Origin: Bacteroidales bacterium
GTDB lineage: Bacteria; Bacteroidota; Bacteroidia; Bacteroidales; VadinHA17
Length of the DNA stretch: 46,732 nt
Reading direction: 5' to 3'
Assembly: GCA_025455395.1 (NCBI GenBank)
Contig: JALOMO010000009.1
Location: 1-46,732, forward strand
This document shows positions 33,795-42,606 of the stretch, one piece after another. The stretch's first letter is position 1; every line of letters begins with the position of its first letter. Under the pieces are notes generated by a model, which worked only from the letters and a program-made list of their open reading frames with translations, had not been told where the DNA came from and did no database searches. The translations under genes and the position numbers were made by a program.

Positions 33795-35345
33795 ATGGCT
33801 CAGGAAGATATCTTTAAGAAGTTAGTGTCTCATTGCAAAGAGTACGGGTACGTTTTCCCCTCAAGCGAAATATATGACGGCCTTGGAGCTGTCTATGATT
33901 ACGGGCAATATGGGGTTGAACTGAAAAACAATATCAAAAAATACTGGTGGGACAGCATGGTTCTGCTTAATGAGAATATCGTCGGACTTGATTCTGCAAT
34001 ATTCATGCACCCTACAACATGGAAGGCTTCAGGTCACGTTGACGCATTCAATGATCCCCTTATTGACAACAAGGATAGTAAAAAAAGATACCGGGCTGAC
34101 GTATTGATTGAAGATCAGCTGTCTAAGCTTGATGAAAAGATTGAGAAGGAGGTTGAGAAGGCCAGAGCCCGTTTCGGGGAGAAGTTTGATGAGTCCCTTT
34201 TCAGATCGACAAACCCGAAGATTGTTGAAATAAAGGGAAAATATGACAGCCTTAACCGGAGGTTCGTCGCCGCATTGACTGAAGGTAATCTCGCTGAGCT
34301 GAAGCAGATAATAATCGATAACGAGATTGTCTGCCCGGTGTCAGGCACCAGGAACTGGACAGATGTAAGGCAGTTCAACCTGATGTTTGCTACAGAGATC
34401 GGTTCGACCTCAGATGGTGCAATGAAGATCTTCCTCAGACCTGAGACCGCACAGGGAATATTTGTCAATTTTCTGAATGTTCAGAAGACCGGCAGAATGA
34501 GGTTGCCATTTGGCATTGCACAGATAGGCAAGGCCTTCAGAAATGAGATAGTGGCAAGGCAGTTTATCTTCCGCATGCGCGAGTTTGAGCAGATGGAGAT
34601 GCAGTTCTTCGTTAAGCCGGGCACAGAGCTCGAATGGTACAAACACTGGAAGGAGGCGAGAATAAAATGGCACCGTGCATTAGGCTTCGGAGATGATAAT
34701 TACCGGTTCCACGATCATGATAAGCTGGCACACTATGCCAATGCTGCCGCCGATATAGAATATAAATTCCCCTTCGGATTCAAGGAGGTGGAGGGTATCC
34801 ACTCCCGCACTGATTTCGATCTAAAACAGCACCAGGAATACAGTGGCAAGAAGATGCAGTATTTTGATCCTGAGAAGAATGAATCTTACATCCCTTATGT
34901 TATTGAAACATCTATCGGCGTTGACCGTATGTTCCTTCAGGTGATTGCTGCCTCATACTTTGAGGAAGACCTCACCAAAGAAGATGGTGTGGCTGACAGC
35001 AGGGTAGTACTGAGACTTCCGTCAGTTCTTGCCCCGGTGAAACTGGCGGTACTGCCTCTGGTGAGAAAGGATAACCTTCCCGACATTTCCCGCAGGATAA
35101 TTGAAGAGCTTAAATTCGACTTCAACTGTCAGTATGATGAAAAGGATTCGATCGGAAAACGCTACCGGCGTCAGGATGCCATAGGGACTCCCTACTGTAT
35201 TACGATTGACTATCAGACGGCAGAGGACGAAACTGTTACTATCAGGTACAGGGACACGATGCTTCAGGAGCGGGTACCAGTATCGCAGCTCAGGGCGATA
35301 ATTGCTGACAAGGTTAGCCTGCGCGGGCAGTTAAAAAAGCTATAG
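33795..35345 (+). CDS. glyQS: Glycyl-tRNA synthetase (single-chain class II)
   Basis: A 516-aa alpha2-type glycyl-tRNA synthetase charging tRNA-Gly. The N-terminus FKKLVSHCKEYGYVFPSSEI and YGQYGVELKNNIKKYWW are typical. Class II motif 2 is in FRNEIVARQFIFRMREFEQM near residue 255, and motif 3 is in YVIETSIGVDRMFLQV near residue 370; the anticodon-binding domain covers the last 120 residues (LAPVKLAVLPLV onward). The frame is open back to 33546 inside nadB, but the ATG at 33795 gives the expected N-terminus and fits the promoter. A glycosyltransferase gene starts one base after its stop, so they are probably cotranscribed. Confidence 0.96.
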   Translation: MAQEDIFKKLVSHCKEYGYVFPSSEIYDGLGAVYDYGQYGVELKNNIKKYWWDSMVLLNENIVGLDSAIFMHPTTWKASGHVDAFNDPLIDNKDSKKRYRADVLIEDQLSKLDEKIEKEVEKARARFGEKFDESLFRSTNPKIVEIKGKYDSLNRRFVAALTEGNLAELKQIIIDNEIVCPVSGTRNWTDVRQFNLMFATEIGSTSDGAMKIFLRPETAQGIFVNFLNVQKTGRMRLPFGIAQIGKAFRNEIVARQFIFRMREFEQMEMQFFVKPGTELEWYKHWKEARIKWHRALGFGDDNYRFHDHDKLAHYANAAADIEYKFPFGFKEVEGIHSRTDFDLKQHQEYSGKKMQYFDPEKNESYIPYVIETSIGVDRMFLQVIAASYFEEDLTKEDGVADSRVVLRLPSVLAPVKLAVLPLVRKDNLPDISRRIIEELKFDFNCQYDEKDSIGKRYRRQDAIGTPYCITIDYQTAEDETVTIRYRDTMLQERVPVSQLRAIIADKVSLRGQLKKL

Positions 35346-35346
35346 G

Positions 35347-36648
35347 ATGAGATCGGCGCCAGAGAAAGTGCTTATTATCACATACTACTGGCCTCCAAGC
35401 GGTGGTGCCGGGGTGCAGCGATGGCTCAAATTCACCAAGTATCTTCCATCATCAGGATGGATACCAGTCATTCTTACCGTTAAACCAGAATATGCCGCAT
35501 ATCCCTCGAAAGACCTCTCCCTCTATGGTGAGATACCTCTTGACGTTGCTATAAACAGGACCAAAGCCACAAATTACTTCGCCCTTTATAACAAAGACCA
35601 GTCAAAAATACCTCATGCCGGCTTCGCGGCAGGAAAGGACAGTAGCCTGAAAGGCCGCATCAGCCGCTTTATCCGTGGTAACTTTTTCATCCCAGACCCC
35701 CGCAGAGGATGGAATAGATATGCATTCAGCAAAGCCCGCGCCCTGATCAGAGAAGAGAATATAAGATTCGTGATTACCACAAGTCCGCCGCATTCGACCC
35801 AGCTAATAGGACACAAACTGAAAAGGAGATTCCCTGATATTAAATGGGTAGCCGATCTCAGGGACCCTTGGACTGATATATATTACTATGACATGTTCAA
35901 TCCATCCTTCATTGCCAGGATGGTCGATAATGCAATGGAAAAAAGTGTTCTGACAAAAGCTGATGCCATCGTGACTGTCGGACAGACACTGGCCTCGATG
36001 CTTGAAAGTAAGACTGAAGTCGTAAAAGATAAAATATACATCCTGCCAAATGGCTATGACGAGGAGGACTTCGAGGGCATACTACCTTCTGTTCCTGAGG
36101 TATTTACCATAACCTATGTCGGGACATTGTCTCCTTCATACCCGGTAAAGAGTTTTATCGGCGCTGTAAATGAAGTCAGGACAAGCGGTATTGCAGTAAA
36201 TTTAAGATTTGTAGGCAGTGTCCCGGATGAAATAATGGCAGTGTTTCCCCCTGACAGTGATTACGGTACAACTGAATTCATTAAATACTGTGAGCACCCG
36301 GAAGCCATAAGGCAGATAATGAACACCTCCATGCTCCTGCTTATCATCCCTGATCACGCCTCAAACAGGGCAATACTGACAGGAAAAATATTTGAATATA
36401 TGGCTACTGAAAAACCGTTGCTGTTTCTCGGACCGGCAGACGGAGATGCGGCACAACTTCTCGTAAAATGCGGATACCAGGGCATCTATGGCTATAATGA
36501 CGGGGAAGGCATTAGGGACTTCATACTCAAAGTTGCAGGAGGAATACCTGTAAGACGGAGCGGGCACCACCTGGAATATTCACGCAGGGCTCTCTCCAGC
36601 CACCTGGCCGGTCTTCTGGACTCACTTGCAAAAGTTGGCGGAAATTAA
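35347..36648 (+). CDS. Glycosyltransferase family 4-like protein
   Basis: A 433-aa GT-B glycosyltransferase. The N-terminal Rossmann part has ITYYWPPSGGAGVQRWLKF with the glycine-rich acceptor-side loop, and DLRDPWTDIYYYDMFN in the middle. The C-terminal nucleotide-sugar half starts near LPNGYDEEDFEG and contains TYVGTLSPSYPVKSFI and the EX7E-like block with IFEYMATEKPLLFLGP. It probably adds a sugar to surface polysaccharide or glycolipid. It begins one nt after the glycyl-tRNA synthetase stop and meets the convergent flippase gene with a 4-nt overlap. Confidence 0.9.
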   Translation: MRSAPEKVLIITYYWPPSGGAGVQRWLKFTKYLPSSGWIPVILTVKPEYAAYPSKDLSLYGEIPLDVAINRTKATNYFALYNKDQSKIPHAGFAAGKDSSLKGRISRFIRGNFFIPDPRRGWNRYAFSKARALIREENIRFVITTSPPHSTQLIGHKLKRRFPDIKWVADLRDPWTDIYYYDMFNPSFIARMVDNAMEKSVLTKADAIVTVGQTLASMLESKTEVVKDKIYILPNGYDEEDFEGILPSVPEVFTITYVGTLSPSYPVKSFIGAVNEVRTSGIAVNLRFVGSVPDEIMAVFPPDSDYGTTEFIKYCEHPEAIRQIMNTSMLLLIIPDHASNRAILTGKIFEYMATEKPLLFLGPADGDAAQLLVKCGYQGIYGYNDGEGIRDFILKVAGGIPVRRSGHHLEYSRRALSSHLAGLLDSLAKVGGN

Positions 36649-38135
36649 TCCCGACGGAACAATTTTCCGGACTGGACAATAATGGCTTCTACCATGTTGT
36701 TCATATCATCCGAAAGCTTCCAGAGGTAAAGCCCTGCTGTAAAAATGACTGTTACCAAAGCACTCCTGAGGATAAGATCTGGCAGCAAGGGCATCTCAGG
36801 CACCAGAGCTCCTGCCCCGAAAGCAACGGCAGCAACAATAGTCATCTTGATATGGGATATCCTGTAAGGCCACAGGTTATATTTCCTTCCAACTACAGCA
36901 ACACAAAGAAGGTTGTAAATTGAATTTGCAATCATGGAGGCAATTGCGGCTCCTGTAATTCCCATCAGGGGAATGAACACAAGGCTTGAGATCACAAACA
37001 GGCCGATAAGAATGAACATGAGCCAGGTCTGGTAACGGTAAAGAGCAGAAGTACTCAGAACAACTCCGTTGATGCCAGCTGAAACATTTACAAGATTTCC
37101 AAGGCCGATAAGAATTATGACAGCATAACTTGTTCCGTACTCTTCCGGCAGAATCCGGAAGATGTTCCCGAGATTGACCATCAGCCCGATGAAGATCAGC
37201 AATCCTACTGCATATTGGTTTATGCTGCTTCGTAAATAGATATCATTAACTGTTTTAAGATCCTCCTTCTTCCACAGTTCGGCCAAAAAAGGAATTGATA
37301 TCTTGGCCACCGATCTCCCGGGAATCATAATGAGTACCGCAAAATATGAGGCAATTGAATAGATACCAACCTGGCTTTCTCCAAGGTACTGGTTTATGAA
37401 CATCTTGTCAAGTGTGGTAAGTATGTAGCCACTTAATCCTGTAAGGGTACCAAAGAGTGACAGCAGTAATATCTGCTTTCTAAGCTCAGGGGTAATGTAC
37501 CTGAAATTATACTTAAGTGAAATCTCCTTCCTCAGCACCATAATGAATGTTATGACAATCAACGGGACACCCTGGGATACAAGATATCCCAGCATGTATC
37601 CGTCAAAGTCAATGATCCCGAACCAAAACAACATGATCATTGCAAAATTGATAAGTCTGAAGATGAACTCCTTTAAAAAAGTTCCAAGAACAGCATCATA
37701 CAAAACCTTGCTATAATTGTCGAAGAGGTTAAAAAGAAGGGTAATCATGAGGAGTGCAGGCAGGTAAAACGAATACTCTGAGATCAGTGGTGACCGCTCT
37801 ATGTTGTTCTCCTCAAACATTGGTGTGTAGAACTTCAAGAATATCAGAGCCAGAAGTAATCCTGCCAGGGTAATTGACAGAGCGAGAGCGAAGAAGCCGT
37901 TATGCCTCTCGCGTATATCCCTGAAATAGGGAAACAATCTGTTAATGACGTTTATAAATCCCAGACTGGAGAATTGAGAGAGTATGGTCGCGAATGATAT
38001 CAGTACCTGTACAACACCTATCTCTCCGGGTGTAAAGATCCGTGGTGATAGCAGGGCGATATTGATAAAGCCCAGTAGAGCTCCAAGGTATGACCACGCT
38101 GCCCCGTGAAGTGTCTGCCGCTGAACGATTCCCAT
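36645..38135 (-). CDS. Polysaccharide flippase (Wzx/MATE-like)
   Basis: A 496-aa membrane protein with about 12-14 hydrophobic helices, of the polysaccharide-transport/flippase superfamily that moves lipid-linked oligosaccharides across the inner membrane. The N-terminal LHGAAWSYLGALLGFINIAL and LSPRIFTPGEIGVVQ, and the central LFGTLTGLSGYILTTLDKMF, are typical. Start: the longest reading uses a TTG at 38156 that lies inside a -7 promoter element, so ATG at 38135 (MGIVQRQ) is preferred. It is divergent from the YfhO-like gene and convergent with the GT4 gene, and probably works with neighbouring sugar-transfer genes. Confidence 0.9.
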   Translation of the reverse strand: MGIVQRQTLHGAAWSYLGALLGFINIALLSPRIFTPGEIGVVQVLISFATILSQFSSLGFINVINRLFPYFRDIRERHNGFFALALSITLAGLLLALIFLKFYTPMFEENNIERSPLISEYSFYLPALLMITLLFNLFDNYSKVLYDAVLGTFLKEFIFRLINFAMIMLFWFGIIDFDGYMLGYLVSQGVPLIVITFIMVLRKEISLKYNFRYITPELRKQILLLSLFGTLTGLSGYILTTLDKMFINQYLGESQVGIYSIASYFAVLIMIPGRSVAKISIPFLAELWKKEDLKTVNDIYLRSSINQYAVGLLIFIGLMVNLGNIFRILPEEYGTSYAVIILIGLGNLVNVSAGINGVVLSTSALYRYQTWLMFILIGLFVISSLVFIPLMGITGAAIASMIANSIYNLLCVAVVGRKYNLWPYRISHIKMTIVAAVAFGAGALVPEMPLLPDLILRSALVTVIFTAGLYLWKLSDDMNNMVEAIIVQSGKLFRRD

Positions 38136-38153
38136 CTTCCTCTCTTCAACTGA

Positions 38154-38161
38154 CAAATGTA
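38154..38161 (-). promoter_or_regulatory. -7 element of the flippase promoter
   Basis: On the minus strand this reads TACATTTG, a match to TAnnTTTG, 18 nt before the ATG at 38135. It overlaps a TTG (38156) that would otherwise be the longest start. Confidence 0.5.
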
Positions 38162-38174
38162 TAATATATACTCA

Positions 38175-38205
38175 TTTGATTTAAGGTAGAGTTGGTGTAT
38201 TTTTG
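38175..38205 (+). promoter_or_regulatory. Promoter of the YfhO-like gene
   Basis: TTTG (38175-38178), 19-nt spacer, TATTTTTG (38198-38205): exact matches to both Bacteroidota consensus boxes with ideal spacing. Predicted start about 38212; ATG at 38250. Confidence 0.68.
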
Positions 38206-38249
38206 TCGGGCGATATTTAATCCGGCTTATTGTAAATAATGATGAATTT

Positions 38250-40712
38250 ATGAAAGACAACCTCTTAAGATCTGCCCTTCCACACCTTATAGCAGTAATT
38301 GTTTTCACGGTGCTGTCCTTTGCATATTTCTATCCGGTTCTTGAGGGTAAAAAGATAAATGCTCATGACACCAAAGTATTTACGGGTTCCGCCCGGGAGA
38401 TCTTCGACTACCGGGAGGAGTATGGAGGTGAACCTCTTTGGACCAATTCCATGTTCGGAGGAATGCCGGCCTTTCTTATATCGGCAAAGTTTCCGGGCAA
38501 CCTGATAAAGTATCTGGATAATCTGCTCAAGATATATAAAACACCAGTGGCCGCTCTTTTCCTCTCAATGCTGGGATTTTACATCCTTCTGCTTCTTTTA
38601 AGGGTCAACCCATGGCTGGCTTTGGCAGGAGCCATCGCCTACGGCTTCACCACCTTTCTTTTTGTCTCTCTTTCTGCAGGGCACAATACAAAGGTATATG
38701 CAATGGCATATATGGCTCCTGTTGTTGGAAGCGCTATCTATGCCTTCAGATCCGACGCATTCAAAGGGGCTGTACTCTTCGCCCTCTTCCTTTCTCTCGA
38801 AATAATGGCTAACCACCTTCAGATAACATATTACATTTTTCTGATTCTTATTGTTTTCGGCATCTATGAACTAATTGATGCCGCAAGACGAAAAGCTTTT
38901 CCTTCATTCCTGAAATCACTGGGACTGCTTATTGTTGCTGCTGTCATTGCTGTCGGTGTTAACTTCGCTGCATTGTATACCACATGGGAATACAGTAAGG
39001 AGTCAACCAGGGGAAAAAGTGACCTCTCCACCGATGACGCTAGTGAGGGTAAAGGGCTTGACAAAGCCTATATCACACAGTGGAGTTATGGAATCGATGA
39101 GACGCTTACTCTTCTTATACCCAACTTCAGGGGTGGGGCCACTGCTCCCTTTCCAAAAGATTCCGAAACCGTTAAGGAGCTTCGCAGGAACAATATGGCC
39201 CAGGCACAAGATCAGCTTTACAGGTACTGGGGCCGGCAGCCGTCGACCAGCGGACCAGTATATTTTGGCGCGGTTATATTATTCCTCTTCGTTTTCGGTC
39301 TGTTAATTCTAAGAGGCAGGGAAAAGTGGTGGATACTCACTGCAGTTTTACTTTCACTTGTTCTTTCATGGGGCAAGAACCTGATGCCGGTATCGTCGCT
39401 CTTCATCGACTTCTTCCCAGGGTACAACAAATTCAGGGCTGTCTCCATGATCCTGGTTATTGCAGGACTGTGTGTCCCACTCCTTTCAGTTCTCGCACTT
39501 AAAGCAGTAACTGAAGGAACAGTAGACAGAGAAAGGGCTCTAAAGGCGTTGCTTACATCAGCCCTGTTAACAGGAGGTCTCGCATTTATCTTCTTTCTCC
39601 TTCCCGGCCTTGCAGGATCATACCTCAGGAGCGATGAACTATCATTACCCGACTCCTATAACTGGCTCAGGGATGTTTTAGTAGCCGACCGTAAGATGAT
39701 GCTACGGGCAGATGCACTGAGATCGGTACTTCTAATTGTCTTCGGAGCAGCTCTGATATGGTTCTATATTAAGGAAAGGATCAGGTTTAATCATCTGTTA
39801 ATTGCCATCTCATTGTTATTCCTGATTGATTTGATACCGGTTAATACAAGATTTCTTGGCAGCTCAAACTTCGAGACAAAAAGATCATCACAGAACTCCT
39901 TTGCTCCGACAGTTGCAGATAAGTCAATTCTTGAGGACAAAGACGAATTCAGGGTACTTAACCTTACCGTCTCAACCTTTAATGACGCATCAACCTCATA
40001 CCATCATAACTCCATCGGAGGTTACAGCGGAGCTAAAATGAAGAGATACCAGGAACTGATTGAATCAAGTCTTACAGAGGAGATTAATGCCCTTATAACA
40101 GGACTCAGAAGCTCTTCATCATGGGAGGAGGCCTCAGGTATCATGGCAAACCTTAGCAGTCTTAACATGCTTAATACCAGATATATAATAATCTCACCAG
40201 AGGCATTGCCCCTCGAAAACAGATTTGCCCTCGGCAATGTTTGGTTCGTTGAAAGGGCAACACTGGTTGAAAACGCAGATGCTGAACTCCTTGCAATAAA
40301 AACTATTGACCCGGCAACTGAGGCAGTCGTCGACAGAAGGTTTGCTGATCTTCTGACCGTCGTTGAACAGCCTGGTAGAGAAACTGATACCATTTATCTT
40401 ACTTCCTACCGTCCCAATCAGCTGACTTACGACGCAATGTTATCTGCTGACCGGATTGCTGTCTTTTCAGAGATCTATTATCCATATGGGTGGAATGCAT
40501 ACATTGATGATAAACCTGCAGATCATTTCCGTACAAACTATGTCCTCAGAGGAATGGTAGTTCCGGAAGGCACACACAAAATCACATTCAGATTCGAGCC
40601 ACAGTCATACAAGACAGGCAACAGGATCTCACTCGCAGGTTCCTCCGTCTTGCTGATAATGCTTCTTTATTTAGCATTTTCAGCGATAAAAACCTGGAGA
40701 AAAAATGTCTGA
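38250..40712 (+). CDS. YfhO family membrane protein (GT-C-like)
   Basis: An 820-aa membrane protein. About 12 hydrophobic helices cover residues 8-510, with loops such as the long first extracytoplasmic segment (HDTKVFTGSAREIFDYREE) typical of GT-C lipid-sugar glycosyltransferases; a large soluble region (about 540-790) follows and a final helix lies near 795-812. The N-terminal TNSMFGGMPAFLIS and later WGRQPSTSGPVYFGAV are recognisable from YfhO-type proteins. B. subtilis YfhO glycosylates teichoic acids; the Bacteroidota acceptor is unknown. It is the first gene of a transcript that also includes the methyltransferase, whose start overlaps its 3' end by 8 nt. Confidence 0.87.
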   Translation: MKDNLLRSALPHLIAVIVFTVLSFAYFYPVLEGKKINAHDTKVFTGSAREIFDYREEYGGEPLWTNSMFGGMPAFLISAKFPGNLIKYLDNLLKIYKTPVAALFLSMLGFYILLLLLRVNPWLALAGAIAYGFTTFLFVSLSAGHNTKVYAMAYMAPVVGSAIYAFRSDAFKGAVLFALFLSLEIMANHLQITYYIFLILIVFGIYELIDAARRKAFPSFLKSLGLLIVAAVIAVGVNFAALYTTWEYSKESTRGKSDLSTDDASEGKGLDKAYITQWSYGIDETLTLLIPNFRGGATAPFPKDSETVKELRRNNMAQAQDQLYRYWGRQPSTSGPVYFGAVILFLFVFGLLILRGREKWWILTAVLLSLVLSWGKNLMPVSSLFIDFFPGYNKFRAVSMILVIAGLCVPLLSVLALKAVTEGTVDRERALKALLTSALLTGGLAFIFFLLPGLAGSYLRSDELSLPDSYNWLRDVLVADRKMMLRADALRSVLLIVFGAALIWFYIKERIRFNHLLIAISLLFLIDLIPVNTRFLGSSNFETKRSSQNSFAPTVADKSILEDKDEFRVLNLTVSTFNDASTSYHHNSIGGYSGAKMKRYQELIESSLTEEINALITGLRSSSSWEEASGIMANLSSLNMLNTRYIIISPEALPLENRFALGNVWFVERATLVENADAELLAIKTIDPATEAVVDRRFADLLTVVEQPGRETDTIYLTSYRPNQLTYDAMLSADRIAVFSEIYYPYGWNAYIDDKPADHFRTNYVLRGMVVPEGTHKITFRFEPQSYKTGNRISLAGSSVLLIMLLYLAFSAIKTWRKNV

Positions 40713-41601
40713 TTCGACACATTGCCTGGTTTGTGGCAGCAATCACATTTCTGATCTTTTCTCCGCAAAAGATCATCTTGTGAGCAGAGAGAGATTTCTG
40801 CTCCGGAAGTGCAATGATTGCGGATTTGTTTTCACCTCTGCCCCTCCGGATGAAAAGAGGATACATGAATACTATGTTTCTGAGGAGTATATTTCACACT
40901 CAGACACTAAAAGAAGCCTCACAGACCGTGCCTATCATCTTGCACGGAGCTTTATGCTGGGGAAAAAACGCAAGCTTATTAGGGAGGTAAACGGAGGAAA
41001 AAGCGGTACTCTGATCGATATAGGAAGCGGAACAGGCTATTTTGCAGGATACATGAAAACAAGGGGATGGAGTGTTACCGGCATTGAGATCAGTGAACGT
41101 GCCAGACAATATTCAATTTCCAGATTCGGCCTCAATGTCATTGATCCTGAAGGCATTTCATCTATCGAAGATGAATATGCGAACTGCATTACTCTGTGGC
41201 ATGTTCTTGAGCATCTGTATGACCCGGGCTGGTGGATGAGTGAAATCAAAAGAATCTTAAAGGATAACGGCCGGTGTATTATTGCACTACCAAATATTAA
41301 TTCAGCTGATTCTAAGTGGTTTGGACCAGATTGGGCGGCTCTTGATGTTCCCAGGCATCTGTGGCACTTCTCTCCCGGAATTCTTAAGAGATTTGCCGGC
41401 AAATATGGCTTCACATGCATACAGGTAAAACCTATGCCCCTCGATATCTTTTACATCTCAATACTGAGTTACAAAAACCGTGGATTCAGGTTTCCTCTGG
41501 TGGCAGGGATTGTTGCTGGTTTCCTCTTATCGCTTCGAACCATATTCAACAGGGAAATGTCCAGTTCCCTGATTTATATCCTTTCAAAACGGCAACACTA
41601 A
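40705..41601 (+). CDS. Class I SAM methyltransferase with N-terminal zinc ribbon
   Basis: A 298-aa methyltransferase. The N-terminus has a four-Cys ribbon: CLVCGS near residue 8 and CNDCGFVF near residue 36, as in sugar- and lipid-modifying methyltransferases of surface-polysaccharide loci. The SAM-binding fold follows: LIDIGSGTGYFAGYM (motif I) near residue 100, VTGIEISERA, and ITLWHVLEHLYDP (motif post-II), then DNGRCIIALPN. A C-terminal helix pair follows. The ATG overlaps the 3' end of the YfhO-like gene by 8 nt and the 3' end meets the convergent PorP gene with a 4-nt overlap. Substrate unknown. Confidence 0.9.
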   Translation: MSDSTHCLVCGSNHISDLFSAKDHLVSRERFLLRKCNDCGFVFTSAPPDEKRIHEYYVSEEYISHSDTKRSLTDRAYHLARSFMLGKKRKLIREVNGGKSGTLIDIGSGTGYFAGYMKTRGWSVTGIEISERARQYSISRFGLNVIDPEGISSIEDEYANCITLWHVLEHLYDPGWWMSEIKRILKDNGRCIIALPNINSADSKWFGPDWAALDVPRHLWHFSPGILKRFAGKYGFTCIQVKPMPLDIFYISILSYKNRGFRFPLVAGIVAGFLLSLRTIFNREMSSSLIYILSKRQH

Positions 41602-42575
41602 TACCGGTCAAGCCACCTGTATTTCCTTAGAGTATCGCCGAATTTCAGCGCCAGGACAAACTCATGTGATCCGTAGGTTGATCTCTGTATTGACTGCAGT
41701 GTAAAATCGAATGAATATCCTATAAAGAATTTATCCTTCCTGAACCCTACGTTTGTGATTATAGCACTTCCTGTCCTGAATGCTGCTCCCACCCAGAACC
41801 TGTTATCGAAGTTGCAGGTTACTCCTATATCTGCCTGGGGCATCAGCTGTTCTGACATCTTTACAAGCAAAGAGGGTTGAAGTATGGTTTTTGCATCAAG
41901 CTCAAAATCATAATTTCCGAACAGATAATATGTTCTTTCAATTTTAAGATTGCCATATGCCTCACTTCCAAGCCTCACAAAGCCTTCCATCAGCTCAAGG
42001 ACAGAAAAGCCTGCCGTATACTTTCTGTTGACAATTGAGGCTCCAAAACTGAAATCAGGTATAAAAACTCCCTTCCGGAGATCAGAATAAAGCCATGGGT
42101 CATCAGGGTCTTCAACCTGTATCTGATCCTGGTCTATTTTATAGAAATAGCCGTTGAATGCAAGACCGAATGAAAGCTGTGTAGAGCCGTTCATCCACAT
42201 ATGGTACGAATATGAGGTTGAAAACCCGGTCCGGCGTATAAGTCCGTTGATATCAGAAAAGATGTTCAACCCAAGACCCACCCGACCGGTGGTATGCGGC
42301 TTGAAAATCTTCTTATTGAAAATATTTTCGCGGATAGAATAGCCCTGCTTCAGAAGCCTGGTCTGCGCGCTTAGTGAATAAGTCTGGGGAGCTCCCTCAT
42401 ATCCGATCCATTGTTGCCGTGTAGTAAGATTGATACTTGTATAACCATCACTACCGGCAACAGATGGGTTAATAAGGAATTTGTTGTACAGGTACTGGCT
42501 ATATACAGGCAACTGCTGGGCTTCAATTTCTAATGCCAATGCAGCCAGAATCAATATGATCAAAATCCTTTTCAA
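41598..42575 (-). CDS. PorP/SprF family T9SS membrane protein
   Basis: A 325-aa outer-membrane protein of the PorP/SprF family. It has a signal peptide (KRILIILILAALALEIEAQ), then the family opening QLPVYSQYLYNKFLINPSVAG, FNLTTRQQW-like blocks, and a beta-rich barrel with VGLGLNIFSD, LSFGLAFNGYFYKID, and NVGFRKDKFFIGYSFDF near the end. SprF is needed to secrete and attach SprB-type adhesins with a type B C-terminal domain, and such an adhesin gene lies directly upstream (31-nt gap). The start appears to be TTG at 42575: a stop codon lies shortly upstream and no ATG precedes the signal peptide. Confidence 0.93.
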   Translation of the reverse strand: MKRILIILILAALALEIEAQQLPVYSQYLYNKFLINPSVAGSDGYTSINLTTRQQWIGYEGAPQTYSLSAQTRLLKQGYSIRENIFNKKIFKPHTTGRVGLGLNIFSDINGLIRRTGFSTSYSYHMWMNGSTQLSFGLAFNGYFYKIDQDQIQVEDPDDPWLYSDLRKGVFIPDFSFGASIVNRKYTAGFSVLELMEGFVRLGSEAYGNLKIERTYYLFGNYDFELDAKTILQPSLLVKMSEQLMPQADIGVTCNFDNRFWVGAAFRTGSAIITNVGFRKDKFFIGYSFDFTLQSIQRSTYGSHEFVLALKFGDTLRKYRWLDRY

Positions 42576-42606
42576 ATTACCTTTTCCTGTTCTAGTGTTT
42601 CATTAT

